A DNA stretch of 11,503 nucleotides from Thermoleophilia bacterium (GCA_025964405.1 JAOPYW010000129.1:1-11503); one strand, 5' to 3'; positions 1-6,118 are shown, counted from the stretch's first letter. Notes: generated by a model not told the origin, from the sequence alone. Made by a program: numbers and translations.

Positions 1-694
1 CTGCGACGCACGCCACCACTGCGATGCGGGCGGCCCGCACGCGGGAGCCGTGGAGCGGGCCGCGACGCCGGTCGTCCCGCACACGCAGTCGAGCCGGCAG
101 GCGCGTCACCAGGAGCACGAGCGCCGCGAGGCCCGTGGCCGCCAGGAGCACCAGCCGGCCCGCGTTCGGATCGTCCCAGCCCGGTCGGAAGGTCGTGGTG
201 CCCTCGACCGAACCGATAGCCACCGCGGCCACGAGCGCCAGCACGCCGAACACCCGGAGCCGGCGCGGGGGAGCGGCGCTGAAGGTCACTGCCGCGAGCA
301 CGACCGCGACCGGCAGGCCCGGAAGCCGGGTGGCGGCCCAGGCGGCAGCTCCCCCGAGCACGAACCCGTCGAGCAGCGTCGGGGCGTCGCCGACCGAACG
401 CGAGGCGACCCGGGCGACGAGGAGCACGCAGGCGCAGCTGAGCACGTCGGTGTCACTCGGGATGGCGAACGGGATGGCGAGCAGCGGGGCGAGGGCCGAG
501 GGCCAGAAGCGGCGCGGGGCGAGTTCGCGCGTGATCGCCCAGGCCAGCAGCACGACGAGGAAGCCGCGCACGCCGTGGTCGAAGCCGTGCGAATGCCAGG
601 TGGAGAGCCCGACGACGGTCGCGGCGAACCACATCCACCCCGGGGCGGAGCGCCACGGAGCGAGGCTTCGGTAGAGGGATGTCAGTCGTCGCAC
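1..694 (-). CDS. Unrecognised multi-spanning membrane protein, partial (3' end beyond the left edge)
   Basis: I do not recognise this family. An open frame of 231 codons runs from a GTG at 694 to the left edge without a stop, with strong G/C preference at third codon positions. The product starts with a short basic segment and then has about eight hydrophobic stretches, near residues 20-33, 43-54, 67-79, 84-96, 106-121, 125-140, 148-163 and 180-197, with a basic loop near 200-224 and another hydrophobic start at 224. It is therefore most likely an integral cytoplasmic-membrane protein. The gene begins 16 bases after the adk stop, so it probably shares the adk transcript. No clear Shine-Dalgarno precedes the GTG, which suggests translational coupling. 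An in-frame ATG at 634, preceded by GGGGTGG, is an alternative start. No catalytic or transport motif is visible, so no function is proposed. That a real gene is present is fairly certain; start and function are not. Confidence 0.7.
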   Translation of the reverse strand, partial: MRRLTSLYRSLAPWRSAPGWMWFAATVVGLSTWHSHGFDHGVRGFLVVLLAWAITRELAPRRFWPSALAPLLAIPFAIPSDTDVLSCACVLLVARVASRSVGDAPTLLDGFVLGGAAAWAATRLPGLPVAVVLAAVTFSAAPPRRLRVFGVLALVAAVAIGSVEGTTTFRPGWDDPNAGRLVLLAATGLAALVLLVTRLPARLRVRDDRRRGPLHGSRVRAARIAVVACVA

Positions 695-710
695 GGCGGT
701 GCGGCCGAGG

Positions 711-1376
711 TCAGGTCGCGACCGGCTGCATGGCCGCGTCGAGGGCGGCCCGCACGACGTCGGCGGGCTGGTTGCCGTCGATCGGCACGAGCGTGCCGCG
801 GGTGCGGTAGTACTCGGCGACCGGGGCGGTCTGCGCGGCGTAGACCTCGAGTCGGTGGCGCACGGAGTCGGCCTGGTCGTCGGTGCGCTGGTAGAGCTCG
901 CCGCCGTCCTTGTCGCAGACGCCCGCGACCTTCGGCGGATGCGTGTTGACGTTGTAGGGGGTCTGGCAGGTGCGGCAGATCCAGCGGCCGGAGAGGCGCT
1001 CGACCAGCACGTCGCTGGGCACGGCGATGTCGAGCACGGCGTCGATGGAGCGGCCGAGTTCCATGAGGGTCTCGTCGAGGGCGACGGCCTGCGCGTCGGT
1101 GCGCGGGAACCCGTCGAGGAGCACGCCGGCGTCGTCGGGAAGTTCCGCGACGAGGTCGCGGATGAGCCCGATGATCACGTCGTCGGGCACGAGGTCACCG
1201 GCATCCATGAAGCGCTTGGCCTCGAGACCCAGCGGAGTGCCGTCGGCGACGGCGGCGCGCAGGAGGTCGCCGGTCGCCACGTGCCGGAGGCCGTACGAAT
1301 CGACGAGGTGTCCTGCCTGGGTGCCCTTGCCCGCGCCGGGCGGGCCCATGATGAGCACTATCGGTGCCTGTGCCAT
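711..1376 (-). CDS. adk: Adenylate kinase, zinc-lid type
   Basis: Cytoplasmic enzyme that interconverts ATP plus AMP with two ADP and so balances adenine nucleotides. The 221-residue protein has the P-loop GPPGAGKGT at 11-19, the AMP-site motif DGFPRT at 88-93, and the long-form LID with RTDD at 164-167. The LID carries a zinc site of the C-x2-C ... C-x2-D kind (C134, C137, C154, D157), known from Gram-positive and other long-form enzymes. The ATG at 1376 is chosen because AAGGAG lies six bases upstream and the protein then begins right at the first beta strand. Adk normally follows secY directly. Here rsgA on the other strand separates them, so adk must have its own promoter in the region 1377-1480. 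The downstream membrane protein gene starts 16 bases after the stop. Identity is certain. Confidence 0.97.
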   Translation of the reverse strand: MAQAPIVLIMGPPGAGKGTQAGHLVDSYGLRHVATGDLLRAAVADGTPLGLEAKRFMDAGDLVPDDVIIGLIRDLVAELPDDAGVLLDGFPRTDAQAVALDETLMELGRSIDAVLDIAVPSDVLVERLSGRWICRTCQTPYNVNTHPPKVAGVCDKDGGELYQRTDDQADSVRHRLEVYAAQTAPVAEYYRTRGTLVPIDGNQPADVVRAALDAAMQPVAT

Positions 1377-1399
1377 GTTGCTCCTTCTACGAAGGCACA

Positions 1400-1420
1400 A
1401 GTCTACTAGATCGAGCGATC
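1400..1420 (-). promoter_or_regulatory. Possible adk promoter (-10) with adjacent palindrome
   Basis: Reading the minus strand, TAGACT at 1405-1400 fits the TANNNT form of an actinobacterial -10 hexamer and would put a transcript start about 17 bases before the adk ATG, just upstream of its Shine-Dalgarno. No convincing -35 sequence lies 17-18 bases further upstream. Immediately upstream is GATCGAGCGATC (1409-1420), with 5-base arms around a 2-base centre, which could be an operator or chance. adk needs a promoter here because the gene before it points the other way. The exact site is inference. Confidence 0.3.
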
Positions 1421-1458
1421 AGGCCGTTCGGTGGCGGGCGTATCTTTCGAGGAGCGGC

Positions 1459-1487
1459 TTGCGCGCCGGGGCCGGGCTCGCTACGGT
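1459..1487 (+). promoter_or_regulatory. Putative promoter of the uORF–rsgA transcript
   Basis: TTGCGC at 1459-1464 and TACGGT at 1482-1487 are separated by exactly 17 bases. They fit the TTGNNN and TANNNT patterns usual for high-GC actinobacterial housekeeping promoters. A transcript starting near 1494 would have a leader of about 210 bases before rsgA, containing the small upstream ORF and three hairpins. The site lies between divergent adk and rsgA, where a rightward promoter is needed. The match is only half of the consensus bases, so confidence is modest. Confidence 0.4.
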
Positions 1488-1526
1488 GAGCTCCATCGCG
1501 CACGTCGAGACCGAAAGGAGCGCACC

Positions 1527-1601
1527 ATGCCTGCCAGCTTCCACACAGCCTGCACCGCGCTCCGGGTCACGCGCGGTCTCCGGCACGCCTCCGCCGCCTG
1601 A
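1527..1601 (+). CDS. Putative 24-residue leader peptide upstream of rsgA
   Basis: A short ORF starts with ATG at 1527, preceded by GAAAGGAG with a six-base gap, which is one of the best ribosome binding sites in the window. It ends with TGA at 1599-1601. The 24-residue product begins MPASFHTAC and ends RHASAA. It is basic, has three His and three Arg, and shows no domain, signal peptide or run of a single amino acid. Its stop codon touches the first base of a perfect hairpin (1601-1619), and part of its coding sequence (1566-1576) is repeated exactly at 1635-1645. It lies in a different frame from rsgA, 103 bases upstream. The position suggests a leader ORF whose translation affects rsgA expression. 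It could also be a chance ORF behind a purine-rich stretch, since there is no homology evidence. Confidence 0.45.
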   Translation: MPASFHTACTALRVTRGLRHASAA

Positions 1602-1645
1602 CGGTCGTCGATCGACCGTCGCCTGACGCACGTCGTCACGCGCGG
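1566..1645 (+). repeat. 11-base direct repeat in the rsgA leader
   Basis: GTCACGCGCGG occurs exactly at 1566-1576, inside the small upstream ORF, and at 1635-1645, where its last six bases form the left arm of a hairpin with CCGCGC at 1651-1656. Either copy can pair with that right arm, so two mutually exclusive structures are possible. The repeat itself is plain in the sequence. Its use as a switch is inference, and in GC-rich DNA a repeat of this length within 80 bases could still be chance. Confidence 0.5.
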
Positions 1646-1697
1646 AGCCACCGCGCCGGCCCCCTCCCAGTGATCCGTTCTGACGTACCGAACGGAG
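1601..1697 (+). promoter_or_regulatory. Three hairpins in the rsgA leader, the last sequestering the Shine-Dalgarno
   Basis: Three perfect inverted repeats lie in tandem. The first pairs ACGGTCG (1601-1607) with CGACCGT (1613-1619) around a five-base loop. The second pairs GCGCGG (1640-1645) with CCGCGC (1651-1656) around a five-base loop. The third pairs TCCGTTC (1674-1680) with GAACGGA (1690-1696) around a nine-base loop. The right arm of the third contains most of the rsgA Shine-Dalgarno GGAG (1694-1697), so folding would block initiation at the GTG at 1705. None is followed by a T run, so they look like translational rather than transcriptional control. The pairing is visible; the regulatory role is inferred. 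Confidence 0.45.
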
Positions 1698-1704
1698 TTC
1701 CACC

Positions 1705-2862
1705 GTGTCTTCACACGATCCCTCGCGCATCCACGTGCGCGACACCACCACCGATGACGCGCGCACCGAATGGGCGCGCGCCTTCACGACGCTCGACCTC
1801 GCGGCACTCGGCTGGCCGCGGGCGATCCGCCACCTCCCGGCCGAACTGCTGGCTGACCATCCCGACGCACGGCCCGGCCGAGTCGTGCGGGTCGATCGCG
1901 GCGGGCTGCTGCTCGTGGCGACCGGCAACACGGCACCGATCAGGGTGCGTGACCGAACGGGCGCGGCGTCGCCCGCCGTGGTCGGGGACTGGGTGCTCGT
2001 CGAGGCCCAGCTCGATCCCACCGGCGGGGCGACGACGGGCGGGTATCCGTTCGCGCGGGGCCGCGTGCCTCGCGCCGGCGTGCTCGCCCGGCGGGATGGC
2101 GCGCGCTCCACGAGCCCGCAGGCCCTCGCCGCGCACGTCGACCTCGTGCTCGTCGTCGAGGCGCTCAGCGGCCGGCGTGGCGCGAACGCGGGACGCATCG
2201 CGCGACTCGCGGCACTCGCCGCGGCCGACGGCATCGAGGTGCGCGTCGTGCTGACGCACGCCGACGAGGCCGAGGGGCCACACGTCGAGGGCGCCCTGCG
2301 CACGAGCATCGTCGACGGCCGCGGTCTCGACGAGCTGGCCGAGCTGCTCGCCGGCGGCGCGACCGCGACCCTGGTCGGGGCGTCGGGCGCCGGCAAGAGC
2401 TCGCTCGCCAACGCGCTCGCCGGTCGCGACGTGCGTGCAACCGGCGCCCGCCGAGCGAGTGGGTTCGGGCGACACACCACGAGCACGAGCCAGCTGCTCG
2501 CGCTCCCGGGTGGTGGCCTCCTCGTCGACACGCCCGGGGTGCGACTCCTCGGCATGCACGCCGACGTGGATGCCGCCGACCTCCTGCCGACCGACATCGC
2601 AGCGCTCGCGCTCGCGTGCCGGTTCCGCGACTGCCAGCATGGCGATGGCCACGTGGGCTGCGCGGTGCAGGCAGCGATCGAGTCGGGTGCGCTCGCGCCC
2701 GAGGTGGTCACGGGCTGGCGCAAGCTCGAACGGGAACTGCTGCGCGAGCAGGCCCGCGCCGACCACCGCCTCCGCCGCGAGCTCCATCAGGAGCAGCACG
2801 CAGTCACGCGGAGTGTCACGAAGGCGCGTCGCCGTGGCGAGATCGTGGAGCGGCGCCGCTGA
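1705..2862 (+). CDS. rsgA: Ribosome small subunit-dependent GTPase A (RsgA/YjeQ family)
   Basis: Circularly permuted GTPase that binds the 30S subunit late in assembly and is released on GTP hydrolysis. The 385-residue protein has an N-terminal segment with LGW at 35-37, an OB fold at about 58-103, and then the permuted GTPase order: G4 at 184-187, G1 P-loop GASGAGKSS at 225-233, G2 threonines 258-259 in GRHTT, and G3 DTPG at 275-278. A C-terminal zinc motif follows (C305, C310, H312, C319), then a basic, charged tail. The LGW start and long charged tail resemble the longer RsgA subfamily rather than E. coli YjeQ, from memory. G4 reads THAD where TKxD or NKxD is usual. The GTG at 1705 is the first possible start after the in-frame TGA at 1681 and has GGAG seven bases before it. 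It lies alone on the plus strand, divergent from adk and convergent with secY. Confidence 0.95.
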   Translation: MSSHDPSRIHVRDTTTDDARTEWARAFTTLDLAALGWPRAIRHLPAELLADHPDARPGRVVRVDRGGLLLVATGNTAPIRVRDRTGAASPAVVGDWVLVEAQLDPTGGATTGGYPFARGRVPRAGVLARRDGARSTSPQALAAHVDLVLVVEALSGRRGANAGRIARLAALAAADGIEVRVVLTHADEAEGPHVEGALRTSIVDGRGLDELAELLAGGATATLVGASGAGKSSLANALAGRDVRATGARRASGFGRHTTSTSQLLALPGGGLLVDTPGVRLLGMHADVDAADLLPTDIAALALACRFRDCQHGDGHVGCAVQAAIESGALAPEVVTGWRKLERELLREQARADHRLRRELHQEQHAVTRSVTKARRRGEIVERRR

Positions 2863-2874
2863 CCGAGCAACGCG

Positions 2875-2907
2875 GAGGGGCCGCCGACTTGACGTCGGCG
2901 GCCCCTC
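2875..2907. terminator. Bidirectional terminator between convergent rsgA and secY
   Basis: GAGGGGCCGCCGAC (2875-2888) and its exact reverse complement (2894-2907) form a 14-bp GC-rich stem with the five-base loop TTGAC. It lies in the 69-base gap between the rsgA stop at 2862 and the secY stop at 2932, so it can end transcripts from both sides. No long T run follows; GAAATT follows on the plus strand. Such T-poor hairpins are common in high-GC genomes. Confidence 0.85.
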
Positions 2908-2931
2908 GAAATTCGCGCGGTACCGTGGGTG

Positions 2932-4236
2932 CTACTTGAGGAAGCCCTCATAGCTGCGCATGGTGAGCTGCGATTCCATCTGGCGCATCGTGTCGAGCGC
3001 CACGCCGACGACGATCAGGATGGTGGTGCCACCGAAGGCCCCCGACACCGCAGTGGCGATACCGAACACGTTCACGAAGATCGCCGGCAGGATGATGAGC
3101 GTCGCGAGGTAGAGCGCGCCCGAGAACGTCAGCCGCGTGATGACGCGGTTGAGGTACTGCGCCGTCGGCGCGCCGGGTCGCACGCCGGGAATGAAGCCGC
3201 CGTACTTCTTGAGGTTGTCGGCCTGGTCGACCGGGTTGAACTGCACGAGCGTGTAGAAGAACGTGAAGAGGATGACGAACAGCGCGGTGATCGTGACACC
3301 CACCGGGCTGTAGGGCCCGAAGTAGGTGTTGATGAAGTCCTGGATCGCCTGGTTCGGGATCGACGACGCGATCAGGGTCGGGAACGCCATCAGCGCCGAG
3401 GCGAAGATGATCGGGATGACGCCTGCCATGTTGACGCGCAGCGGCAGGTAGGTGGAGCCGCCCGACGTCATTCGACGACCGACCATGCGCTTGGCGTACT
3501 GCACCGGGATGCGTCGCTGGCCCTCCTGGATGAACACCACCGCGGCGGTGATCGCGATGAGCAGCACCGGCACCGCGAGCTTCGTCGTCGTGCCGAGTGA
3601 CAGCCACGTGCGCAGTCCGGGCACGATGCCCGAGATGATCGACGCGAAGATGAGCAGCGACATGCCGTTGCCGATGCCGCGCTGCGTGATGAGCTCGCCC
3701 ATCCACATGAGCAGCACCGTACCGGCCGTGAGCGACACGACGAACAGCATCATGCGTGCGATGCCGGCCACCGAACCGAGGTCGAAGTCGGCGGGGAGCA
3801 GTGACTGGTTGTTGGTGCCGGTCTGCGACTTGAGGACGAGGAAGAACCCGATGCTCTGGAAGACCGCGAGCACGACGGTCGCGTAGCGCGTGATGCGGTT
3901 GATCTTCATGTAGCCGGTCTCGCCCTCCTTCTGGAGTTCGGCCAGCTGCGGGATCACCACGGTCATGAGCTGCATGATGATGCTCGCCGTGATGTACGGC
4001 ATGATGCCGAGCCCGAAGATCGCGGCGTGGCCGAGGCCACCACCCGTCCACAGGTTGAGGAAGTCGAAGATCTTGTCGTCGAGTGCGCCGGTCAGCCGGT
4101 CAGCCGGGATGCCCGGCACCGTGATGAACGAGCCGAGGCGGTAGAGCCCCAGCAGCGCGAGCGTGAACAGCAGCTTCTTGCGCAGCTCGGGGACGGTGAA
4201 GACGTTGGCGAGCGCGGAAAATTGGATGGTACCCAT
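2932..4236 (-). CDS. secY: Preprotein translocase subunit SecY
   Basis: Pore-forming subunit of the SecYEG channel, which moves unfolded proteins across, and membrane proteins into, the cytoplasmic membrane with SecA or the ribosome. The 434 residues show the expected ten-TM pattern, with the first hydrophobic helix near 21-40. The conserved helix around IMPYITASIIMQL is at 78-90, ITQRGIGNGMSLLIF at 183-197, the cytoplasmic loop RRIPVQYAKR at 241-250, and the large loop NPVDQADNLKKYGGFIPG at 334-351 that contacts SecA and ribosome. The ATG at 4236 is preferred over an upstream in-frame GTG at 4263 because family members begin close to the ALANVF..PELR segment and because a -10-like hexamer lies between the two starts. 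No Shine-Dalgarno is evident. It is separated from rplO by a channel gene and a terminator, and from adk by rsgA, which is not the usual arrangement. Confidence 0.97.
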   Translation of the reverse strand: MGTIQFSALANVFTVPELRKKLLFTLALLGLYRLGSFITVPGIPADRLTGALDDKIFDFLNLWTGGGLGHAAIFGLGIMPYITASIIMQLMTVVIPQLAELQKEGETGYMKINRITRYATVVLAVFQSIGFFLVLKSQTGTNNQSLLPADFDLGSVAGIARMMLFVVSLTAGTVLLMWMGELITQRGIGNGMSLLIFASIISGIVPGLRTWLSLGTTTKLAVPVLLIAITAAVVFIQEGQRRIPVQYAKRMVGRRMTSGGSTYLPLRVNMAGVIPIIFASALMAFPTLIASSIPNQAIQDFINTYFGPYSPVGVTITALFVILFTFFYTLVQFNPVDQADNLKKYGGFIPGVRPGAPTAQYLNRVITRLTFSGALYLATLIILPAIFVNVFGIATAVSGAFGGTTILIVVGVALDTMRQMESQLTMRSYEGFLK

Positions 4237-4243
4237 GCGCGGG

Positions 4244-4249
4244 AGAATA
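4244..4249 (-). promoter_or_regulatory. Putative -10 element for leaderless secY
   Basis: On the minus strand TATTCT ends seven bases before the secY ATG at 4236, so transcription would start at or next to the A of the ATG. This spacing is typical of leaderless genes, which are frequent in Actinobacteria, and it explains why no Shine-Dalgarno is seen. There is no recognisable -35 hexamer 17-18 bases upstream, which is common in GC-rich promoters. The channel gene stop lies 46 bases upstream, so read-through from it is also possible. Confidence 0.4.
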
Positions 4250-4294
4250 CCTGACCCGGCCACGTGCGAGCGGGCCGACCTGCTGGGCAGGCTG

Positions 4295-5332
4295 TCAGGC
4301 GGTCGCCACGGGCTCGGTGATGGGCGGGGCGACGACGCTCACGAGGGCGTCACCGGCCGCGAGCACGAACGTTCCGCCGGGGGTTCGTGCGACGCATGCG
4401 CCCGCACGGAAGACCGAGATGACCAGCTCCCCCTCGCGCCTGACGTCGGCGAGCGGACCCGTCTCGTCGGGCGCGACGATGCGTTCGACCAGGTCGAGCC
4501 CGGTGCCGTGCTCGAGGAGCTCCTCCACCACGTGCACGTAATTGGGTGAGACCGATGCCAACCCCAGCATGCGGCCCGTCGAACCCGACGAGGTGAGCAC
4601 GACGTTCGCGCCACTGCGTCGCAGCAGGGGCGCATTCTCGAGCTCGCGCGCCGAGGCCACGATGTGTACGTGGTCGTTGAGGTTGCGCACGCTCAGCACG
4701 GTCAGCACCGCGGCGTCGTCGCGATTCGGCGTGACGATGACCACGCGGGCCCGTTCGATGCGGGCCGCCAGGAGGTTCTCGTCGCTCGACGCGTCGCCGT
4801 GCACACCGGCACAGCCGAGGCGTTCGGCATGGGCGAGGGCCTCGGGATCGGGATCGATGACCACGACCTGGTCGTAGCGCTCCCCGTGCTCGACGAGGGA
4901 GTCGAGGGCCGAGCGCCCCTTCACGCCGAAGCCGCAGATGACGATGTGGTCGCGCACGCGTTTCCTCCACCTGCTCTCACGCAGGATGTTCTGGCTGGCC
5001 GAAGCGATCAGCTCCACCGACGTACCCACGAGGAGCACGAGGAACACGACCCGCGCCGGAGTCACCACGAGCGTGGTGAACCAGCGGGCCGCGTCACTGA
5101 CCGGCACGACGTCGCCGTACCCGGTCGTGGTGATGGAGACCGTCGCATAGTAGAGGGAGTCGAGGAGGCCGACGACGCCGTCGGCCGAGTCGCCATAGCC
5201 GTCACGCTCGAGCCAGGTGCCGAGCGTCACGAGGATGGTCAGGGCGACGCCGATCGCGAGGCGCAGGCCCAGCTGCGCGAGCGGGTTCGTGCGCATGCCG
5301 GTCGGGAGGTGGATGTCGATGTGGCGACGCAC
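4295..5332 (-). CDS. Two-TM potassium channel with RCK domain
   Basis: Predicted K+ channel subunit of the MthK-like kind, a tetramer in the cytoplasmic membrane gated by its cytosolic RCK ring. The 345 residues give TM1 at about 18-40, a pore helix near 57-67, the selectivity filter TTTGYGD at 68-74 (canonical), and TM2 at about 84-110. A basic linker (119-127) leads to RCK-N, which starts with IVICGFGVKGR; the GxGxxG is at 134-139 and the acidic strand end VVVIDPD at 156-162, a Rossmann nucleotide- or ligand-binding site. An RCK-C/TrkA-C-like module follows from about 275. The GTG at 5332 has AGGAG six bases upstream. The gene sits between rplO and secY on the same strand, downstream of a hairpin terminator, so it may have its own promoter in 5343-5390, though none is clear. 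Ligand and gating direction cannot be read from the sequence. It is unusual in this place. Confidence 0.92.
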   Translation of the reverse strand: MRRHIDIHLPTGMRTNPLAQLGLRLAIGVALTILVTLGTWLERDGYGDSADGVVGLLDSLYYATVSITTTGYGDVVPVSDAARWFTTLVVTPARVVFLVLLVGTSVELIASASQNILRESRWRKRVRDHIVICGFGVKGRSALDSLVEHGERYDQVVVIDPDPEALAHAERLGCAGVHGDASSDENLLAARIERARVVIVTPNRDDAAVLTVLSVRNLNDHVHIVASARELENAPLLRRSGANVVLTSSGSTGRMLGLASVSPNYVHVVEELLEHGTGLDLVERIVAPDETGPLADVRREGELVISVFRAGACVARTPGGTFVLAAGDALVSVVAPPITEPVATA

Positions 5333-5390
5333 CCGATGCTCCTACCCGATCTGCGTCGAGTCGTGCACGCGAGGGCGGCACCGGAACGCA

Positions 5391-5422
5391 ACGAGGGCCC
5401 GCTCGGATGAGCAGGCCCTCGT
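5391..5422 (-). terminator. Terminator after rplO
   Basis: ACGAGGGCC (5391-5399) pairs with GGCCCTCGT (5414-5422). Inside it, GCTC and GAGC add four more pairs around the loop GGAT after one C/A mismatch. The hairpin lies 29 bases past the rplO stop and about 58 bases before the channel start. T residues after the stem on the minus strand are few (TGCGTT), so strength is uncertain. It probably marks the end of the ribosomal protein transcript and would separate secY from it. Confidence 0.75.
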
Positions 5423-5451
5423 CGGAGTTCGATGCGCCGGGGCGCGATGGA

Positions 5452-6117
5452 TCAGGCGTCGTCGCCCGCATCCTTCGCGTCGTCGGCGGGAGCTGCATCC
5501 TCGGCAGGAGCGGCGGCCTTGGGGGCCTTCGCTGCCTTCGCCTTCGGGGCGGCTGACTTGCCTGCTTCGTAGGCGGCCTGCTTCTCGAGGCGCACCTTCT
5601 CGCGACCGTGCGGTGCGGGACCGGCGATCAGCGTGATGGTGCCACCGGCAGCTTCGACCTTCTCACGGGCGCTGGCGCTGATCTGGTGCACGGTCAGGTT
5701 GAGCTTCACGCTCAGCTCGCCGTTGCCCAGGATCTTCACCGGGTGCTTGAGATGGCGGAGGATGCCAGCCTGCTTGAGCAGCTCGGGCGTCACGTCGGTG
5801 CCCGCCTCGAAGACGGCGAGCTGGCCAACGTTCACGGGCAGCGTCGAGGTCCGGAACGGACCCATCGGCATCGACATCTTCTTGTTCGAACCGCGGAGCT
5901 TGGAGATGCGCATGTACAGCGGCATCTGGCCACCCTCGAAACCGGCCGGCATGTAGTGGTGACCGGAGCGCGACTTCTGGCCCTTCTGGCCCTTGCCGAC
6001 GCGATGGCCACCGTGGCCGCTACCCGGTCCGCGACCGATGCGCTTGCGGTTCTTCGTCGCGCCCTTGGCGGGACTGAGGCTGTGCAGCCCCTTGAGTTCT
6101 TCGTTCTCGACGGTCAT
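5452..6117 (-). CDS. rplO: 50S ribosomal protein uL15 with long C-terminal tail
   Basis: Late-binding 50S protein that spans the interior of the large subunit. The N-terminal glycine-rich, basic arm with RIGRGPGSGHGGHRVGKGQKGQKSR (in part at 26-50) and FEGGQMPLYMRISKLRG at 60-76 are diagnostic, followed by the globular fold with KILGNGEL at 128-135. The protein has 221 residues against about 145-160 usual. From about residue 167 a tail begins that is first Lys/Arg/Ala-rich and then, from about 205, Asp/Glu/Ala-rich. The ATG at 6117 follows the rpmD stop by one base, with AAGGGG inside the rpmD end as Shine-Dalgarno. It is the last ribosomal protein gene here. The usual next gene, secY, is displaced by a channel gene, and a hairpin follows. 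Confidence 0.97.
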   Translation of the reverse strand: MTVENEELKGLHSLSPAKGATKNRKRIGRGPGSGHGGHRVGKGQKGQKSRSGHHYMPAGFEGGQMPLYMRISKLRGSNKKMSMPMGPFRTSTLPVNVGQLAVFEAGTDVTPELLKQAGILRHLKHPVKILGNGELSVKLNLTVHQISASAREKVEAAGGTITLIAGPAPHGREKVRLEKQAAYEAGKSAAPKAKAAKAPKAAAPAEDAAPADDAKDAGDDA

Positions 6118-6118
6118 G

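Noticed and set aside
453..656. 67-codon minus-strand frame after adk
   Set aside because: It overlaps the longer frame from 694 to the left edge, which gives a hydrophobic membrane-protein pattern. The 67-codon product is Arg/Pro/Ala-rich and looks like an off-frame shadow.
1711..2799. 362-codon open frame antisense to rsgA (and a 434-codon one at 1419..2723)
   Set aside because: Both lie opposite or across rsgA, whose protein has complete GTPase and zinc motifs. Long antisense frames are expected in GC-rich coding DNA, and their translations are low-complexity Arg/Ala/Ser with no recognisable domain.
4237..4263. GTG at 4263 as secY start
   Set aside because: It would add nine residues not expected in SecY, lacks a Shine-Dalgarno at proper distance, and the -10-like TATTCT falls inside the added codons.
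4279..4291. Small hairpin CCTGC/GCAGG between the channel gene and secY
   Set aside because: Only five pairs with a three-base loop and no T run; too weak to call a terminator.
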